A stretch of DNA of 64,000 bases from NCBI GenBank assembly GCA_910584235.1, contig CAJTZD010000007.1, forward strand, positions 48,578 to 112,577. The letters run 5' to 3'. Origin of the DNA: an uncultured Acetatifactor sp. Its GTDB lineage: Bacteria > Bacillota > Clostridia > Lachnospirales > Lachnospiraceae. Both the position numbers and the translations under genes were made by a program. How positions within the stretch are numbered: the first letter of the stretch is position 1; each line of letters opens with the position of its first letter. Below, one piece after another: positions 42,350 to 50,851 of the stretch. The notes beneath the pieces were generated by a model. That model had not been told where the DNA came from and did not search any database. It was given only the letters and a program-made list of their open reading frames with translations.

Positions 42350-43390
42350 TTATGGTATTTTGTCCCGGAGAGATGCCGGAACCGGACATATGCAGGCGGG
42401 CCGGGACATGGGAACGGAAATATCTGTCTGCTCCAGCCGTCCCGACGCTATCCGCAGTACCGTGATGTCATCCGATCCCTGGTTGGCGATTACCATATAT
42501 TCCCCCATGATGGCAAAGTCTCTGGGAATTCTGCCGCCTGTGGGAATGATCTGGCGCAGGGCAAGCCCTCCCGCCTCCCGTATGGCAAAGACCGCTATGC
42601 TGTCATGGCCCCGGTTGCTGACATAAAGCTGATTGTTCCGAATACGGATTGCCGCTACCGTGTTCTCCCCCGAAAAGCCCTCCGGCAGTGTAGACTCCAT
42701 TGCCTCCAGAACATATTCCTCCTCTTTTTCCCGAAATACAGCCACGCTGCTGCCCAGCTCACAGGCCACATAGATAATTCCGGGGATATTCGGATGAAAT
42801 TCCAGATGCCTGGGCCCTGCTCCGGCGGGAAGCTTCAGGGGCTTCCCCGTATCCGTCAGGCGGCCCTCTTTCGCATCCAGTTTACAGACCAGAACCTTAT
42901 CTGTCCCCAGATCCGCTATAAAGACCCGTTCTCCTGATATCTTCGCAAAATGGATATGCGGTCCCTCCTGCCGGACCGGATCGCTGCCGCAGCCGGTATC
43001 CTGAAAAAAATCCGTGATATGTACCGGAATCCCCCTTTCATCCAGCCAACAGACCGCAAGCGAGCCGCTGGAATAATTGGCTGTAAACAAGTATCTTCCC
43101 GCTTCGTCCAGGCAGATATGGCAGGGATCCGCTCCCTTTGCGGAAATGCAGGCTAAGGGCTTTAGTCCCTTGTCCTCCGCTTGGAATGCACGCACATTTC
43201 CCTGGGGAGCAAGCTCTTCTACCGCATATAATACGGAACCGCCCGAAGACAAAGTCAGCCAGGAGGGGTTCTCTGCACCTGAACAGGCATAAAGCTTCAT
43301 AATCTCCCCGGTCTGTCCGTCCAGAGAATATTTCGCAATGTTCTCTTCCTGTCTGCCCCCATAGGAGCCTGCATAAAATTCGTATCTCAT
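42350..43390 (-). CDS. Lactonase family beta-propeller protein (6-phosphogluconolactonase-like)
   Basis: The 346-residue product shows the repeating blades of the Pgl/YbhE-type seven-bladed propeller: GGSVLYAVEE, DEAGRYLFTANYSSGSLAV, GPRHLEFHPNIPGIIYVACE and QLYVSNRGHDSIAVF. Characterised members hydrolyse 6-phosphogluconolactone, but many homologues in this family act on other lactones or are uncharacterised. No signal peptide is visible. The start at 43390 has GGGGAGG 4 nt upstream; the frame is open to 43483 but overlaps the likely promoter. Confidence 0.85.
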   Translation of the reverse strand: MRYEFYAGSYGGRQEENIAKYSLDGQTGEIMKLYACSGAENPSWLTLSSGGSVLYAVEELAPQGNVRAFQAEDKGLKPLACISAKGADPCHICLDEAGRYLFTANYSSGSLAVCWLDERGIPVHITDFFQDTGCGSDPVRQEGPHIHFAKISGERVFIADLGTDKVLVCKLDAKEGRLTDTGKPLKLPAGAGPRHLEFHPNIPGIIYVACELGSSVAVFREKEEEYVLEAMESTLPEGFSGENTVAAIRIRNNQLYVSNRGHDSIAVFAIREAGGLALRQIIPTGGRIPRDFAIMGEYMVIANQGSDDITVLRIASGRLEQTDISVPMSRPACICPVPASLRDKIP

Positions 43391-43481
43391 CCGACCTCCC
43401 CGCCCGCATGCGTTTACTGCTTTGGCATGATATGCCCGCATGGTACTATGGCCATCCGTTCCTTGCCTTGTATATGGACAC

Positions 43482-43490
43482 ATTATACCA
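43482..43490 (-). promoter_or_regulatory. Extended -10 promoter of the lactonase gene
   Basis: In minus orientation TGG followed by TATAAT (43482-43487), an extended -10 element without a clear -35, about 85 nt before the lactonase ATG. Confidence 0.45.
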
Positions 43491-43551
43491 TATGCACAGC
43501 ATCGCCGCCATTATATTTTTCCAGAAATTCTTCAAAGACTTCCTCGTGCAT
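43483..43551 (-). CDS. Possible 22-codon small ORF
   Basis: ATG at 43551 with GAGGCGG 3 nt upstream opens a frame MHEEVFEEFLEKYNGG... of 22 residues, ending inside the lactonase promoter. The composition is protein-like and acidic. It may be a real small protein or a remnant of a lost gene; nothing else supports it. Confidence 0.2.
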   Translation of the reverse strand: MHEEVFEEFLEKYNGGDAVHMV

Positions 43552-43681
43552 TCCGCCTCGTCAATTACAAAACCGGCTCCTGCGTCCCGCCGTTTCCGGT
43601 GGTTTGCCTTTTATAACCAGCGGCCAGGCTGGAATAGCGGTTCAACGCAGGCAGTGCCGGCGAAGCTGTACGCTTTTTCCA

Positions 43682-44692
43682 TTACTCGGAAAGGGCCCAC
43701 AGATTCAGGATCTGTCCCTGCAGAGTATCATAGTCCCACTGCTTTTCGCTGTTGCTCCTGCGGTTGGGATCATTTACATAAAAGCCGTTCCCGTCATATC
43801 CGCGGATCAGGATGAAATGCCCCTCCGTGGTAAAATCCCCCGGGCCCACGCTGCAGACGATCAGCTTTCCCATATCCAGCATCTGCTTCATCACATTCTC
43901 GTCCAGGGGCAGCTCCTCCCCGGTAAGCCCCAATTTCTCCGCGCCCTCGGTCCAGAGGCTCCACTTGGTGCCCGCCTTTCCTGTGTAATACCCGTTGTCA
44001 TTTGCAAAAGCTGCCATCTCCCTGGGCGTCATGGCGGTATCCCCGGTAAAATGCAGATAGGCCATTGTCAGGCACACCGGTCCGCAGCCTGCAAGCCCGA
44101 TCATGTTGTTCCCATAGGCATTGTAGCCCCAGCGTTTATCCCACTGCATCAGGAGCGGTACTTCGTCTGCCTGAAGCTCGTTTGTCAAGTCTATGGGCTG
44201 GTTCTTGTAATTCTCTCTTTCGGGATAGCATTTCACATAGTCCGCTGCCTCTTCATTGAGCTCCAAGAGCTTTGCCAGATCCTCCCCATATCCGTCTGCA
44301 TACAGGGCATCCGCGTCCTCTTCCGGAAGAATGGGACTTTTCATCTCCCGGTTTTTTCCCATTTCCGGGGCTTCCCCCAGAGACCCCCCCGGAGTGATTG
44401 CGCCTCTGACCGCTACAGACATGCCGAATACCAGCGCAAGGCATAGCGCGAATTTCAAAAAGCCCAGAGCCTGCCGCCTCCGTTTACGCCTCTTGCACGC
44501 TTTTCTCCGGGCCGCGGTCCTGTATTTACCGGTATGGCCGCCAGGCTGCCTGGTACTCTGCGGTCCGGCGTTTCGCACCTCTCCATACTGCCGCTGGTAC
44601 TGCCGCCCCCGCGGCTCACGCTTCTGTTCTATAATTGGCTGTAGGGTTCCTCTGCCCGCGGCATTTCTCTCTATAGCTCTGTCATATCCCAT
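43682..44692 (-). CDS. Membrane-anchored C39-like cysteine peptidase
   Basis: The 336-residue protein has a long basic cytosolic N-terminus (about 1-75, very Arg-rich), one membrane helix (about 76-95, LGFLKFALCLALVFGMSVAV) and an extracellular papain-like Peptidase_C39_2 domain. Catalytic Cys is in LAGCGPVCLTMAYLHF, His in EGHFILIRGYDG and Asp in YVNDPNRRS. Such proteins act on surface or secreted peptides; the substrate is unknown. The start has CAGGAGG 8 nt upstream, with TATAAT (minus) at 44732-44737 as the probable -10. Confidence 0.85.
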   Translation of the reverse strand: MGYDRAIERNAAGRGTLQPIIEQKREPRGRQYQRQYGEVRNAGPQSTRQPGGHTGKYRTAARRKACKRRKRRRQALGFLKFALCLALVFGMSVAVRGAITPGGSLGEAPEMGKNREMKSPILPEEDADALYADGYGEDLAKLLELNEEAADYVKCYPERENYKNQPIDLTNELQADEVPLLMQWDKRWGYNAYGNNMIGLAGCGPVCLTMAYLHFTGDTAMTPREMAAFANDNGYYTGKAGTKWSLWTEGAEKLGLTGEELPLDENVMKQMLDMGKLIVCSVGPGDFTTEGHFILIRGYDGNGFYVNDPNRRSNSEKQWDYDTLQGQILNLWALSE

Positions 44693-44789
44693 GCTAAAAC
44701 CTCCTGTTTTTATAAAAGAATTCTAAGTCCCATTATAAACTACCAGGAGGTTTTCGTTTTTTACTATTCTATTGTGTAAACATTAAGAT

Positions 44790-44987
44790 TTAATAAAGCT
44801 TTGGATGCTTTTCGCCCAAAAGCTGGTCCACATTCACTTTTTCCTTATCTCCAAGGACCAGGAACCCTGTTCCGTTGTAATACTCGTAGCCCACCACTTC
44901 CTGTGCTTTTCCGCTTCCCTGCCCTTTCGACAGGTCTACTTTCGCACCGATGGGATACCGCTTTACCATCTCCAGAAATGATATCAT
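44790..44987 (-). CDS. Small conserved-looking hypothetical protein
   Basis: A 65-residue protein starting MISFLEMVKRYPIGAKVDLS, with AAAGGGGA 7 nt upstream. It looks like a small beta-barrel (KAQEVVGYEYYNGTGFLVLG, then KVNVDQLL). I do not recognise the family. It lies alone, between the aldo/keto reductase gene and the C39 peptidase gene on the same strand. Confidence 0.55.
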   Translation of the reverse strand: MISFLEMVKRYPIGAKVDLSKGQGSGKAQEVVGYEYYNGTGFLVLGDKEKVNVDQLLGEKHPKLY

Positions 44988-45102
44988 CAGCTTTCCCCTT
45001 TCCACACGCAAGGCCGCCTGTTCCGGCCAATGCCTTTAAGCTCTCACCCGAACCTTTGATTTTAGGAAGAGTCTTGCCGGTTTCAGGGAATTTATACATA
45101 GC

Positions 45103-46281
45103 TTAATATGCCTTAAACAGCTCCACCAGCTTCCGGCCTGTCCGGTAGGCGGGCCCCTCAAGCTGCTTCCTTGCTTGCTTCAGCTCCTGACGGATCTCAA
45201 TATGCTGGGGGCAGTGCTGTTCGCATTTCCCGCACTGAATGCAATTAGAGGCCGCCGAGACGTCTTTGCGCATGGCAGTGCACATGAAATACTCCATAAA
45301 CGCCGCGCGCTTCCCCTCGGAATAGCACCTGTTGTAGGCCGCGAAAGTGCCCGGAATATCCACTCCCTTCGGGCAGGGCATGCAGTAGCCGCAGCCTGTA
45401 CAGCCCACTTTCATCTTCGCATTGATGGCCCGGACTACGCTTTGCAACATGTCCTCTTCCGCCTGGCCCAGTTCACCGATACGACTTTCCGATGCCGTCT
45501 GCAGATTGTCCGCCACCATCTCCCTGGAATTCATGCCGGACAGCACGCAGGTCACCTCCGGCTGGTTCCAGAGCCAGCGAAAGGCCCACTGTGCCGGGGT
45601 ATGTTTGACAGAATACCGTTCAAAAATCTCCTCTGCCTCTTTGGGCAGGCGGTTCACCAGCTTGCCGCCCCGCAGGGGCTCCATGATGATCACAGGCAGG
45701 CCTTTCCCGCCGGCGTATTTCAGGCCCTTGCGGCCGGCCTGGCTGTTCTCGTCCATGTAATTGTACTGAATCTGGCAGAAGTCCCAGTCGTAGGCGTCCG
45801 CCAGCCGGCAGAACATGTCCGAATTTCCGTGATAGGAAAAGCCGATCTGGCGGATGGCGCCGGTCTTCTTTTTCTCCTCCAGCCATTCCAGAATGCCCAG
45901 GGCTTTCAGACGCTCCCAGGTCTTCACGTCCGTGAGCATATGCATCAGGTAGTAGTCCACATGGTCTGTCCGCAGACGGCTTAGCTGCTCCCTGAAGTAC
46001 TTCTCCATGCTCTCTGCGGATTTGATGAGGTAATGGGGCAGCTTGGTAGCGATATACACCTGATCCCTGATGCGGTTCCGCTCCAGGATCTCCCCCAGGG
46101 CAGCCTCGCTGCCGGGGTACACATAGGCGGTGTCATAGTAGTTCACACCGCCCCGGTAAGCCGCCATGATTTCTTTCTCGGTCTTCTCCAGGTCCACTCT
46201 GCCTGCGGCTCTGGAAAACCGCATACAGCCGTAGCCCAACACCGAAATCTCGTTTCCGTATCTGTCTTTCCTGTAATTCAT
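45103..46281 (-). CDS. Aldo/keto reductase with C-terminal 4Fe-4S domain
   Basis: A 392-residue cytoplasmic oxidoreductase. The TIM-barrel part has the catalytic residues Asp and Tyr in NYYDTAYVYPGSE, Lys in IATKLPH and His in DYYLMHML. The C-terminal part (about 300-392) has two Cys clusters, CTGCGYCMPCPKG and CIQCGKCEQHCP, which bind 4Fe-4S centres. This class is common in anaerobes and may take electrons from ferredoxin rather than only NAD(P)H; the substrate is unknown. The start at 46281 has AGGAG about 8 nt upstream. The Gfo/Idh gene ends 171 nt upstream. Confidence 0.9.
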   Translation of the reverse strand: MNYRKDRYGNEISVLGYGCMRFSRAAGRVDLEKTEKEIMAAYRGGVNYYDTAYVYPGSEAALGEILERNRIRDQVYIATKLPHYLIKSAESMEKYFREQLSRLRTDHVDYYLMHMLTDVKTWERLKALGILEWLEEKKKTGAIRQIGFSYHGNSDMFCRLADAYDWDFCQIQYNYMDENSQAGRKGLKYAGGKGLPVIIMEPLRGGKLVNRLPKEAEEIFERYSVKHTPAQWAFRWLWNQPEVTCVLSGMNSREMVADNLQTASESRIGELGQAEEDMLQSVVRAINAKMKVGCTGCGYCMPCPKGVDIPGTFAAYNRCYSEGKRAAFMEYFMCTAMRKDVSAASNCIQCGKCEQHCPQHIEIRQELKQARKQLEGPAYRTGRKLVELFKAY

Positions 46282-46452
46282 GGATATTCTCCTATTCTGC
46301 TTTGGCTTTTCGGTTCCATGATACGCAGGACCGCAAAAACCTGTTTCATTGTACGTGATGCCGATCATTGCCCCTCTTCAGAATATCGGCATTCTTTTGA
46401 GAATCATTCACATGACTTTCCAGAAAATACAGCAGAAAAGCCGCGTGTCCCT

Positions 46453-47718
46453 TTACTCCAGACCGTCCACGTATTTCCGGAAATCCACCACATTGCCGGT
46501 TCTCCTGGATTCTTCCGCGGCGAACACCATCAGGTGGCCTTCGCAGGATTCCTCAATGGTGGAAATGGCCGAGCCGGTATAGGTTCCGCAGAGATAATCG
46601 TACAAAGTCTCGATAATCCCCTCGTCCCCGCCGCTGTGGCCGCCGGTCAGTTCGCCCTCCGCGTTGGGATCGATGAACTCAGTCTTGCGGGTCTCAAGGT
46701 CAAAGAATTCCACAAGCTTATTGTTCTCGTCCGCGTGGATTTCACCTTTGGTTCCCATGATGTGGGTGGCGCGGCCGCCTTTGGTGAAAGCGCTCATGGT
46801 AAAGGTGGCCGTCACATTTCCCTCGAAGAGCATATTCACGGTCTGATGGTCCACTACGTCGTTATCGCAGCGGAAGATGCATTTCCCGAACTGATTTGTA
46901 TGCAGGGCCTGGGCCACCAGCTCGTCGGAGGGATTTTCCACACGGGTTGCCGTGACGCGCCAGTCGCTGCCCTTGTCCTCCAAATAAAGCTTCACTGCGT
47001 CATAAGGACAATGGTCCGCCTCCGGGCAGCCATCGATGCAGTACTGAGGAGCGCCTGCCGGCGCGTTCTCCTCCTTGAAATATGTAAGGTCGCCGAAAGA
47101 CTGCACTTTTAAACACGGTTTTCCGATGAGCCACCGCAGGATGTCCGTATCGTGGCAGGATTTCTGCAGCAGCATACAGGAACTGCGGGTGCTGTTGCCC
47201 CAGTTGCCCCGGACAAAGCTGTGGCTCTGGTGGACATTGCCCACGCATTCCTCATGATTGACGGATATGATCCGCCCCACCCTGCCGCTGTCGATCAGCT
47301 GCTTTAAGCACTGGAAGAGCCGCGTGAAGCGGAGCACATGGCACACCACGATCCGCACGCCGGCCTCCTGGGCCGCCAGGGCAATGCGGCGGCATTCCTC
47401 CGGTATGGGCGAAACCGGCTTCTCCAACAGAATATCGTACTTCTGCGCAATGGCCGCCATGGTGGGAGCGTAGTGCTCCCGGTCCATGGTGGTAATCATT
47501 GCCACATCCGCAATCTTTCCAAGCTGCAGAAGCGGTTCCCAGCTCTCGAAGCACATTTCGGGCGCAAGCCCGTGCCGCTGGCGGATGAATTCGCGGAAAC
47601 TCTCATTGGGCTCGGCCACCGCCACTACCTCGTATTTGTCCGGCATGTTCAGCATGGTTTTTGTATAGCCCTTGCCCCGGTTTCCCGCTCCGATTAAAAT
47701 CACTTTTAATTTTCTCAT
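46453..47718 (-). CDS. Gfo/Idh/MocA family oxidoreductase (operon distal)
   Basis: A 421-residue protein with an N-terminal NAD(P)-binding Rossmann fold (KVILIGAGNRGKGYTKTML), the family motif LLEKPVSP around residue 97 and a C-terminal alpha/beta substrate domain. A cysteine-rich stretch (CIDGCPEADHC, about residues 225-240) may bind a metal. The start at 47718 has AGAGG about 8 nt upstream. It follows the beta-helix lipoprotein gene after a 99-nt gap that contains a GC-rich hairpin. It is likely the last gene of the large glycan operon, acting as a sugar or keto-sugar dehydrogenase. Confidence 0.88.
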   Translation of the reverse strand: MRKLKVILIGAGNRGKGYTKTMLNMPDKYEVVAVAEPNESFREFIRQRHGLAPEMCFESWEPLLQLGKIADVAMITTMDREHYAPTMAAIAQKYDILLEKPVSPIPEECRRIALAAQEAGVRIVVCHVLRFTRLFQCLKQLIDSGRVGRIISVNHEECVGNVHQSHSFVRGNWGNSTRSSCMLLQKSCHDTDILRWLIGKPCLKVQSFGDLTYFKEENAPAGAPQYCIDGCPEADHCPYDAVKLYLEDKGSDWRVTATRVENPSDELVAQALHTNQFGKCIFRCDNDVVDHQTVNMLFEGNVTATFTMSAFTKGGRATHIMGTKGEIHADENNKLVEFFDLETRKTEFIDPNAEGELTGGHSGGDEGIIETLYDYLCGTYTGSAISTIEESCEGHLMVFAAEESRRTGNVVDFRKYVDGLE

Positions 47719-47731
47719 TTTTATACCTCTG

Positions 47732-47747
47732 GCGCGCTTCGGCGCGC
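47732..47747. other. GC-rich hairpin before the distal Gfo/Idh gene
   Basis: GCGCGC-TTCG-GCGCGC, a tight 6-bp stem, lies in the gap after the beta-helix gene. There is no T-run; a processing or stability element is more likely than a terminator. Confidence 0.5.
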
Positions 47748-47817
47748 ATACCAATCAAAATTGGAAGTTACTTCCAAACTAAAGTCTCTCCCTATCGTTT
47801 GAAATGTCCAGGTTCCG

Positions 47818-50070
47818 TCAGTCCTTGCCGTAATTGTCTTCCAGCGTATACGCCTGCCGTCCGATCTCCTTGAAAGGAATGATCTCGAACTCCGGAAGCT
47901 TCGTCTTAAGCTCACTGCCCTCAAGCACTGTGAAGTCGTTCAGGGCGTAGTTGGCGAAAGAGTCCGTCCCGTCAAGCGTAAGATTGTTCTCTATCGTTGA
48001 GTACTCGATGAACTCATCGTCCATCCCCCTCTTGTCAGACAATAATCCGCCATATTCCTGAATCCTTCCGTCCGACAAATACTGCACGTTGTTCGTGATG
48101 ATGTTCCCCTTGGGCCGAGGCGGCTCATCTTCCAGGATATTGACCAGTTCGGGATACCGTTCTGCCCAGATGCCCTCCGTATACGGCATCTCTCTCAGCC
48201 TCTCCATAAGGTAGCCGTCCTCTTCACACCAGGGATTTTCCATATTGTCCCCGTTGGCCAGAACCGCAAACATGCAATCCACAATAAGGTTGTTTATAAA
48301 TTTATTGTCGCGCCCGCCGCCGATTCTGCAGCCATACTGAACCTTTTGGAAGACATTGCCATAAACCTCTGTGGAGGAGTGCAGATCGTCCAGATAGACC
48401 CCATACGACTCGGTGCCCAGGTCGCCATGGATATAATTATAGCGAACCACATTCCCTCTTGTCGTCCAGTTCCGCCCACAGTATATTGCGCCGCAATCGC
48501 CGCCGCTATGGCAAATTTTATAAAGGTTATTGTATTCAATGGTAATGTCATTGGAATCATTGTATATGATTCCCCAGACAGGCACGTCATGAATCTCATT
48601 GTGGCTTACAGTGACGCCCACGCAGTCGTTGATGTCAATGCAATACTTGTCTGCAACCTTTTGGCAGGTCAGCTCAATCAGGTTGTTATTGATAAAGCAG
48701 CCTCCGGATGTCAGGGATTTCCGGTCGCCGCATGAGACTATGCCAATCGCCTGGCTTGCCAGATTATGAATGGACGAATTCCGGATGCCGCAATTCGTGG
48801 AATGATAGATACCCAGAGCCTGTGTACCTATATCTGTAAACTCGCAGGCATCAATGACTATATTGTCGCTTTCCTCTACAACGATCGCCTTACTCATGGT
48901 ATTGGCAAAACGCAGCCCCTGCAGAACAACGTTCTTCGCGCTGGTAATGTGCAGAAAATCTGTTTTGTAATTATTGAATACAAGTTCATCCCCTGTGCCG
49001 AAGTCTTTGGGAGGAATAATATAGAGATATCCTGTTTCACGATCCAGGTACCATTCTCTTTCCGCATCCAGTTCTTCCATGAGGTTCATGATCTTGATAC
49101 CCTTTGCCCCCATATCCCCACTGGGGCGCACGCTGTCTCCGCCAGGGACAGAAACCTTGCCTTCCTCATCAATCTCAACCGAAAGAGTGTTGGTTCTATA
49201 GGAGCTGTTGGTGAACCCGCTAACCCAGACCTCCTCCGCCTGATCCCATCTCTCATAACGTCCGTCCAGCCCCTGAACCGTAAAGATCGTGGGAGCCACC
49301 GCGCCCTCCTCTACGGCTTCCTTTTCAAATACATTATCCACCGGCAGATACCCGTCGTTGGGATAGCAGGCCAGGGGCATCATACTGTCCTCCCACATCA
49401 GGGAAACGCCCGTCTGGCTGTCCGGGTCATGAACCACGCCAAAGTCGGTAATCCCCAGGGCTTTCAGATCTGCCTGCAGCACATTGATGTGCAGGCCGTA
49501 GCCGTCCATCCCCTGGGGCCTCGGCGTTCCGTCATCCCTCAGCGTACTCGGCACCGTATCGATCCGCTCCAGAATCTCACCGTCTATTACCTGGGAAAAC
49601 GCGGTAAAGGGAATCTTTGTTCCGCCGGTGATTTCCGCCGTCTCCCCCGGGTACGAGCGGATAACCAGGTCACTGTCCGCTTCTGTCATCTCGATTGTCT
49701 CCGTAGCCTGGTAGCTCCCGCCCCGCAGGTTGATGACCACCGTGCCCTCAATGCCCCGGGCCGCTTCGATGGCTGCGGAAAGCGTGGCAAAAGGCTTTTC
49801 CAGCGAACCGTCATTGGCATCGCTGCCCTCCGTGGCCACATACAAAAAAGCCGCCCCATTCTCTTTTGCCGTCTCGTCCTCTTTGGATTCCTTTTCTTCT
49901 TCCGTGGATGACGGCGCATTGCTCTCCGCCTCCGAAGATCTGTCGGACGCTGTGGAATTCTCCGATGAGCCGCCAGACGGAGCGGCATCCTCTCCGCCGC
50001 ATGCGATCAGGCTCCCCGCCATTGCCGCCGTCAACAGTATCGCGTAAAATTTCTTCGTTAATTTCCTCAT
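47818..50070 (-). CDS. Parallel beta-helix lipoprotein, putative glycan-active enzyme (GH141-like)
   Basis: A 750-residue lipoprotein with lipobox (AGSLIAC, Cys near residue 24), a Ser/Glu-rich linker to about residue 70, then YVATEGSDANDGSLEKPFAT, the usual start of pectate-lyase-type beta-helices. Many Asn-rich coils follow (NIVIDACEFTDIG, VTVSHNEIHDVPVWGI). The segment SGGDCGAIYCGRNWTTRGNV followed by VRYNYIHG resembles GH141 proteins (fucosidase/xylanase activities are known), but the match is from memory. It is surface-anchored, so it may trim the glycan before import. The start has GGAGG 7 nt upstream. Confidence 0.75.
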   Translation of the reverse strand: MRKLTKKFYAILLTAAMAGSLIACGGEDAAPSGGSSENSTASDRSSEAESNAPSSTEEEKESKEDETAKENGAAFLYVATEGSDANDGSLEKPFATLSAAIEAARGIEGTVVINLRGGSYQATETIEMTEADSDLVIRSYPGETAEITGGTKIPFTAFSQVIDGEILERIDTVPSTLRDDGTPRPQGMDGYGLHINVLQADLKALGITDFGVVHDPDSQTGVSLMWEDSMMPLACYPNDGYLPVDNVFEKEAVEEGAVAPTIFTVQGLDGRYERWDQAEEVWVSGFTNSSYRTNTLSVEIDEEGKVSVPGGDSVRPSGDMGAKGIKIMNLMEELDAEREWYLDRETGYLYIIPPKDFGTGDELVFNNYKTDFLHITSAKNVVLQGLRFANTMSKAIVVEESDNIVIDACEFTDIGTQALGIYHSTNCGIRNSSIHNLASQAIGIVSCGDRKSLTSGGCFINNNLIELTCQKVADKYCIDINDCVGVTVSHNEIHDVPVWGIIYNDSNDITIEYNNLYKICHSGGDCGAIYCGRNWTTRGNVVRYNYIHGDLGTESYGVYLDDLHSSTEVYGNVFQKVQYGCRIGGGRDNKFINNLIVDCMFAVLANGDNMENPWCEEDGYLMERLREMPYTEGIWAERYPELVNILEDEPPRPKGNIITNNVQYLSDGRIQEYGGLLSDKRGMDDEFIEYSTIENNLTLDGTDSFANYALNDFTVLEGSELKTKLPEFEIIPFKEIGRQAYTLEDNYGKD

Positions 50071-50107
50071 TCATTTTCCTCCTGCCGAATTGTTCATATA
50101 GAATCAA

Positions 50108-50836
50108 TCAGGTGATATTCTGTTTCAGCCACCGGATACTGCGCTGCACATCGGAAAGCCCGTCCGGTACGGGATCATCGTTCTCCACGATCACCCACTC
50201 TTTCCCCAGCTCCTTTGCCGCCTGCAGGATTCCTGCGATATCGGTGACGCCCTCGCCGATGGCGCAGGGCTTTCCCTTGTCATTGCCGTCCTTTAAGTGA
50301 ATCAGGGCAGTTTGTTGCGCATGCTCCCGGATGAATGCGGCAGGGTCCGTGCCCGCGCGGTAAACCCAGAAAGTGTCCGGTTCCAGTTTGCAGACATTTT
50401 CGGAAATGTACTCAATGGGCAGCGTCCCGTCGCTAAGCGGCACAAACTCATGGGCATGGTTGTGGTATCCCACAATGATACCGTGGGGCTGTGCAAGGCC
50501 TTTCACTTTCTTCATGACCCGCTCCAGACGCAGCAGATCCTCTTTTGTTTCGGTGCGGGAGCCTGCGCACACCAGGAACTTCTCGCCGGCAGCCACCGCA
50601 TAGGCCACTACCTCCTCCATGGAAGCCTCCAGCCCGTCGATGCCCGTATGGGACGACACGGCCTCTATCCCGGCATCGTCAAGGGCTTTTCGCACTTCCT
50701 GGGGCGTCAGCCCGGCATAGCCGGCAAATTCCACGCCGTCATATCCCATGGCTTTCACTTTCTTTAAGGCCTCGGCCAGATCTTCGCCGGACTTGATACA
50801 GTCGCGGATGGTATAAAGCTGTAATCCGATCTTCAT
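50108..50836 (-). CDS. Sugar isomerase/epimerase-like TIM-barrel protein
   Basis: A 242-residue protein of the xylose-isomerase-like TIM-barrel superfamily: GLQLYTIRD at the first strand, YDGVEFAGYAG, SSHTGIDGLE, IVGYHNHAHEF, TALIHLKDGND and WVIVENDD. The conserved Glu/His residues at strand ends form the expected divalent-metal site. Relatives include epimerases and inosose dehydratases, and also metal-dependent lyases that act on 3-keto-glycosides. It sits between two Gfo/Idh genes and the beta-helix gene in the same operon, 15 nt from the upstream gene. Confidence 0.85.
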   Translation of the reverse strand: MKIGLQLYTIRDCIKSGEDLAEALKKVKAMGYDGVEFAGYAGLTPQEVRKALDDAGIEAVSSHTGIDGLEASMEEVVAYAVAAGEKFLVCAGSRTETKEDLLRLERVMKKVKGLAQPHGIIVGYHNHAHEFVPLSDGTLPIEYISENVCKLEPDTFWVYRAGTDPAAFIREHAQQTALIHLKDGNDKGKPCAIGEGVTDIAGILQAAKELGKEWVIVENDDPVPDGLSDVQRSIRWLKQNIT

Positions 50837-50851
50837 GTATAGTCTCCTTCC

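Noticed and set aside
44696..44754. Inverted repeat AAAACCTCCTG/CAGGAGGTTTT that could hide the ribosome site of the C39 peptidase gene
   Set aside because: The distal arm lies upstream of the probable -10 (44732-44737), so it would not be in that mRNA. A plus-strand terminator is possible but has a 37-nt loop.
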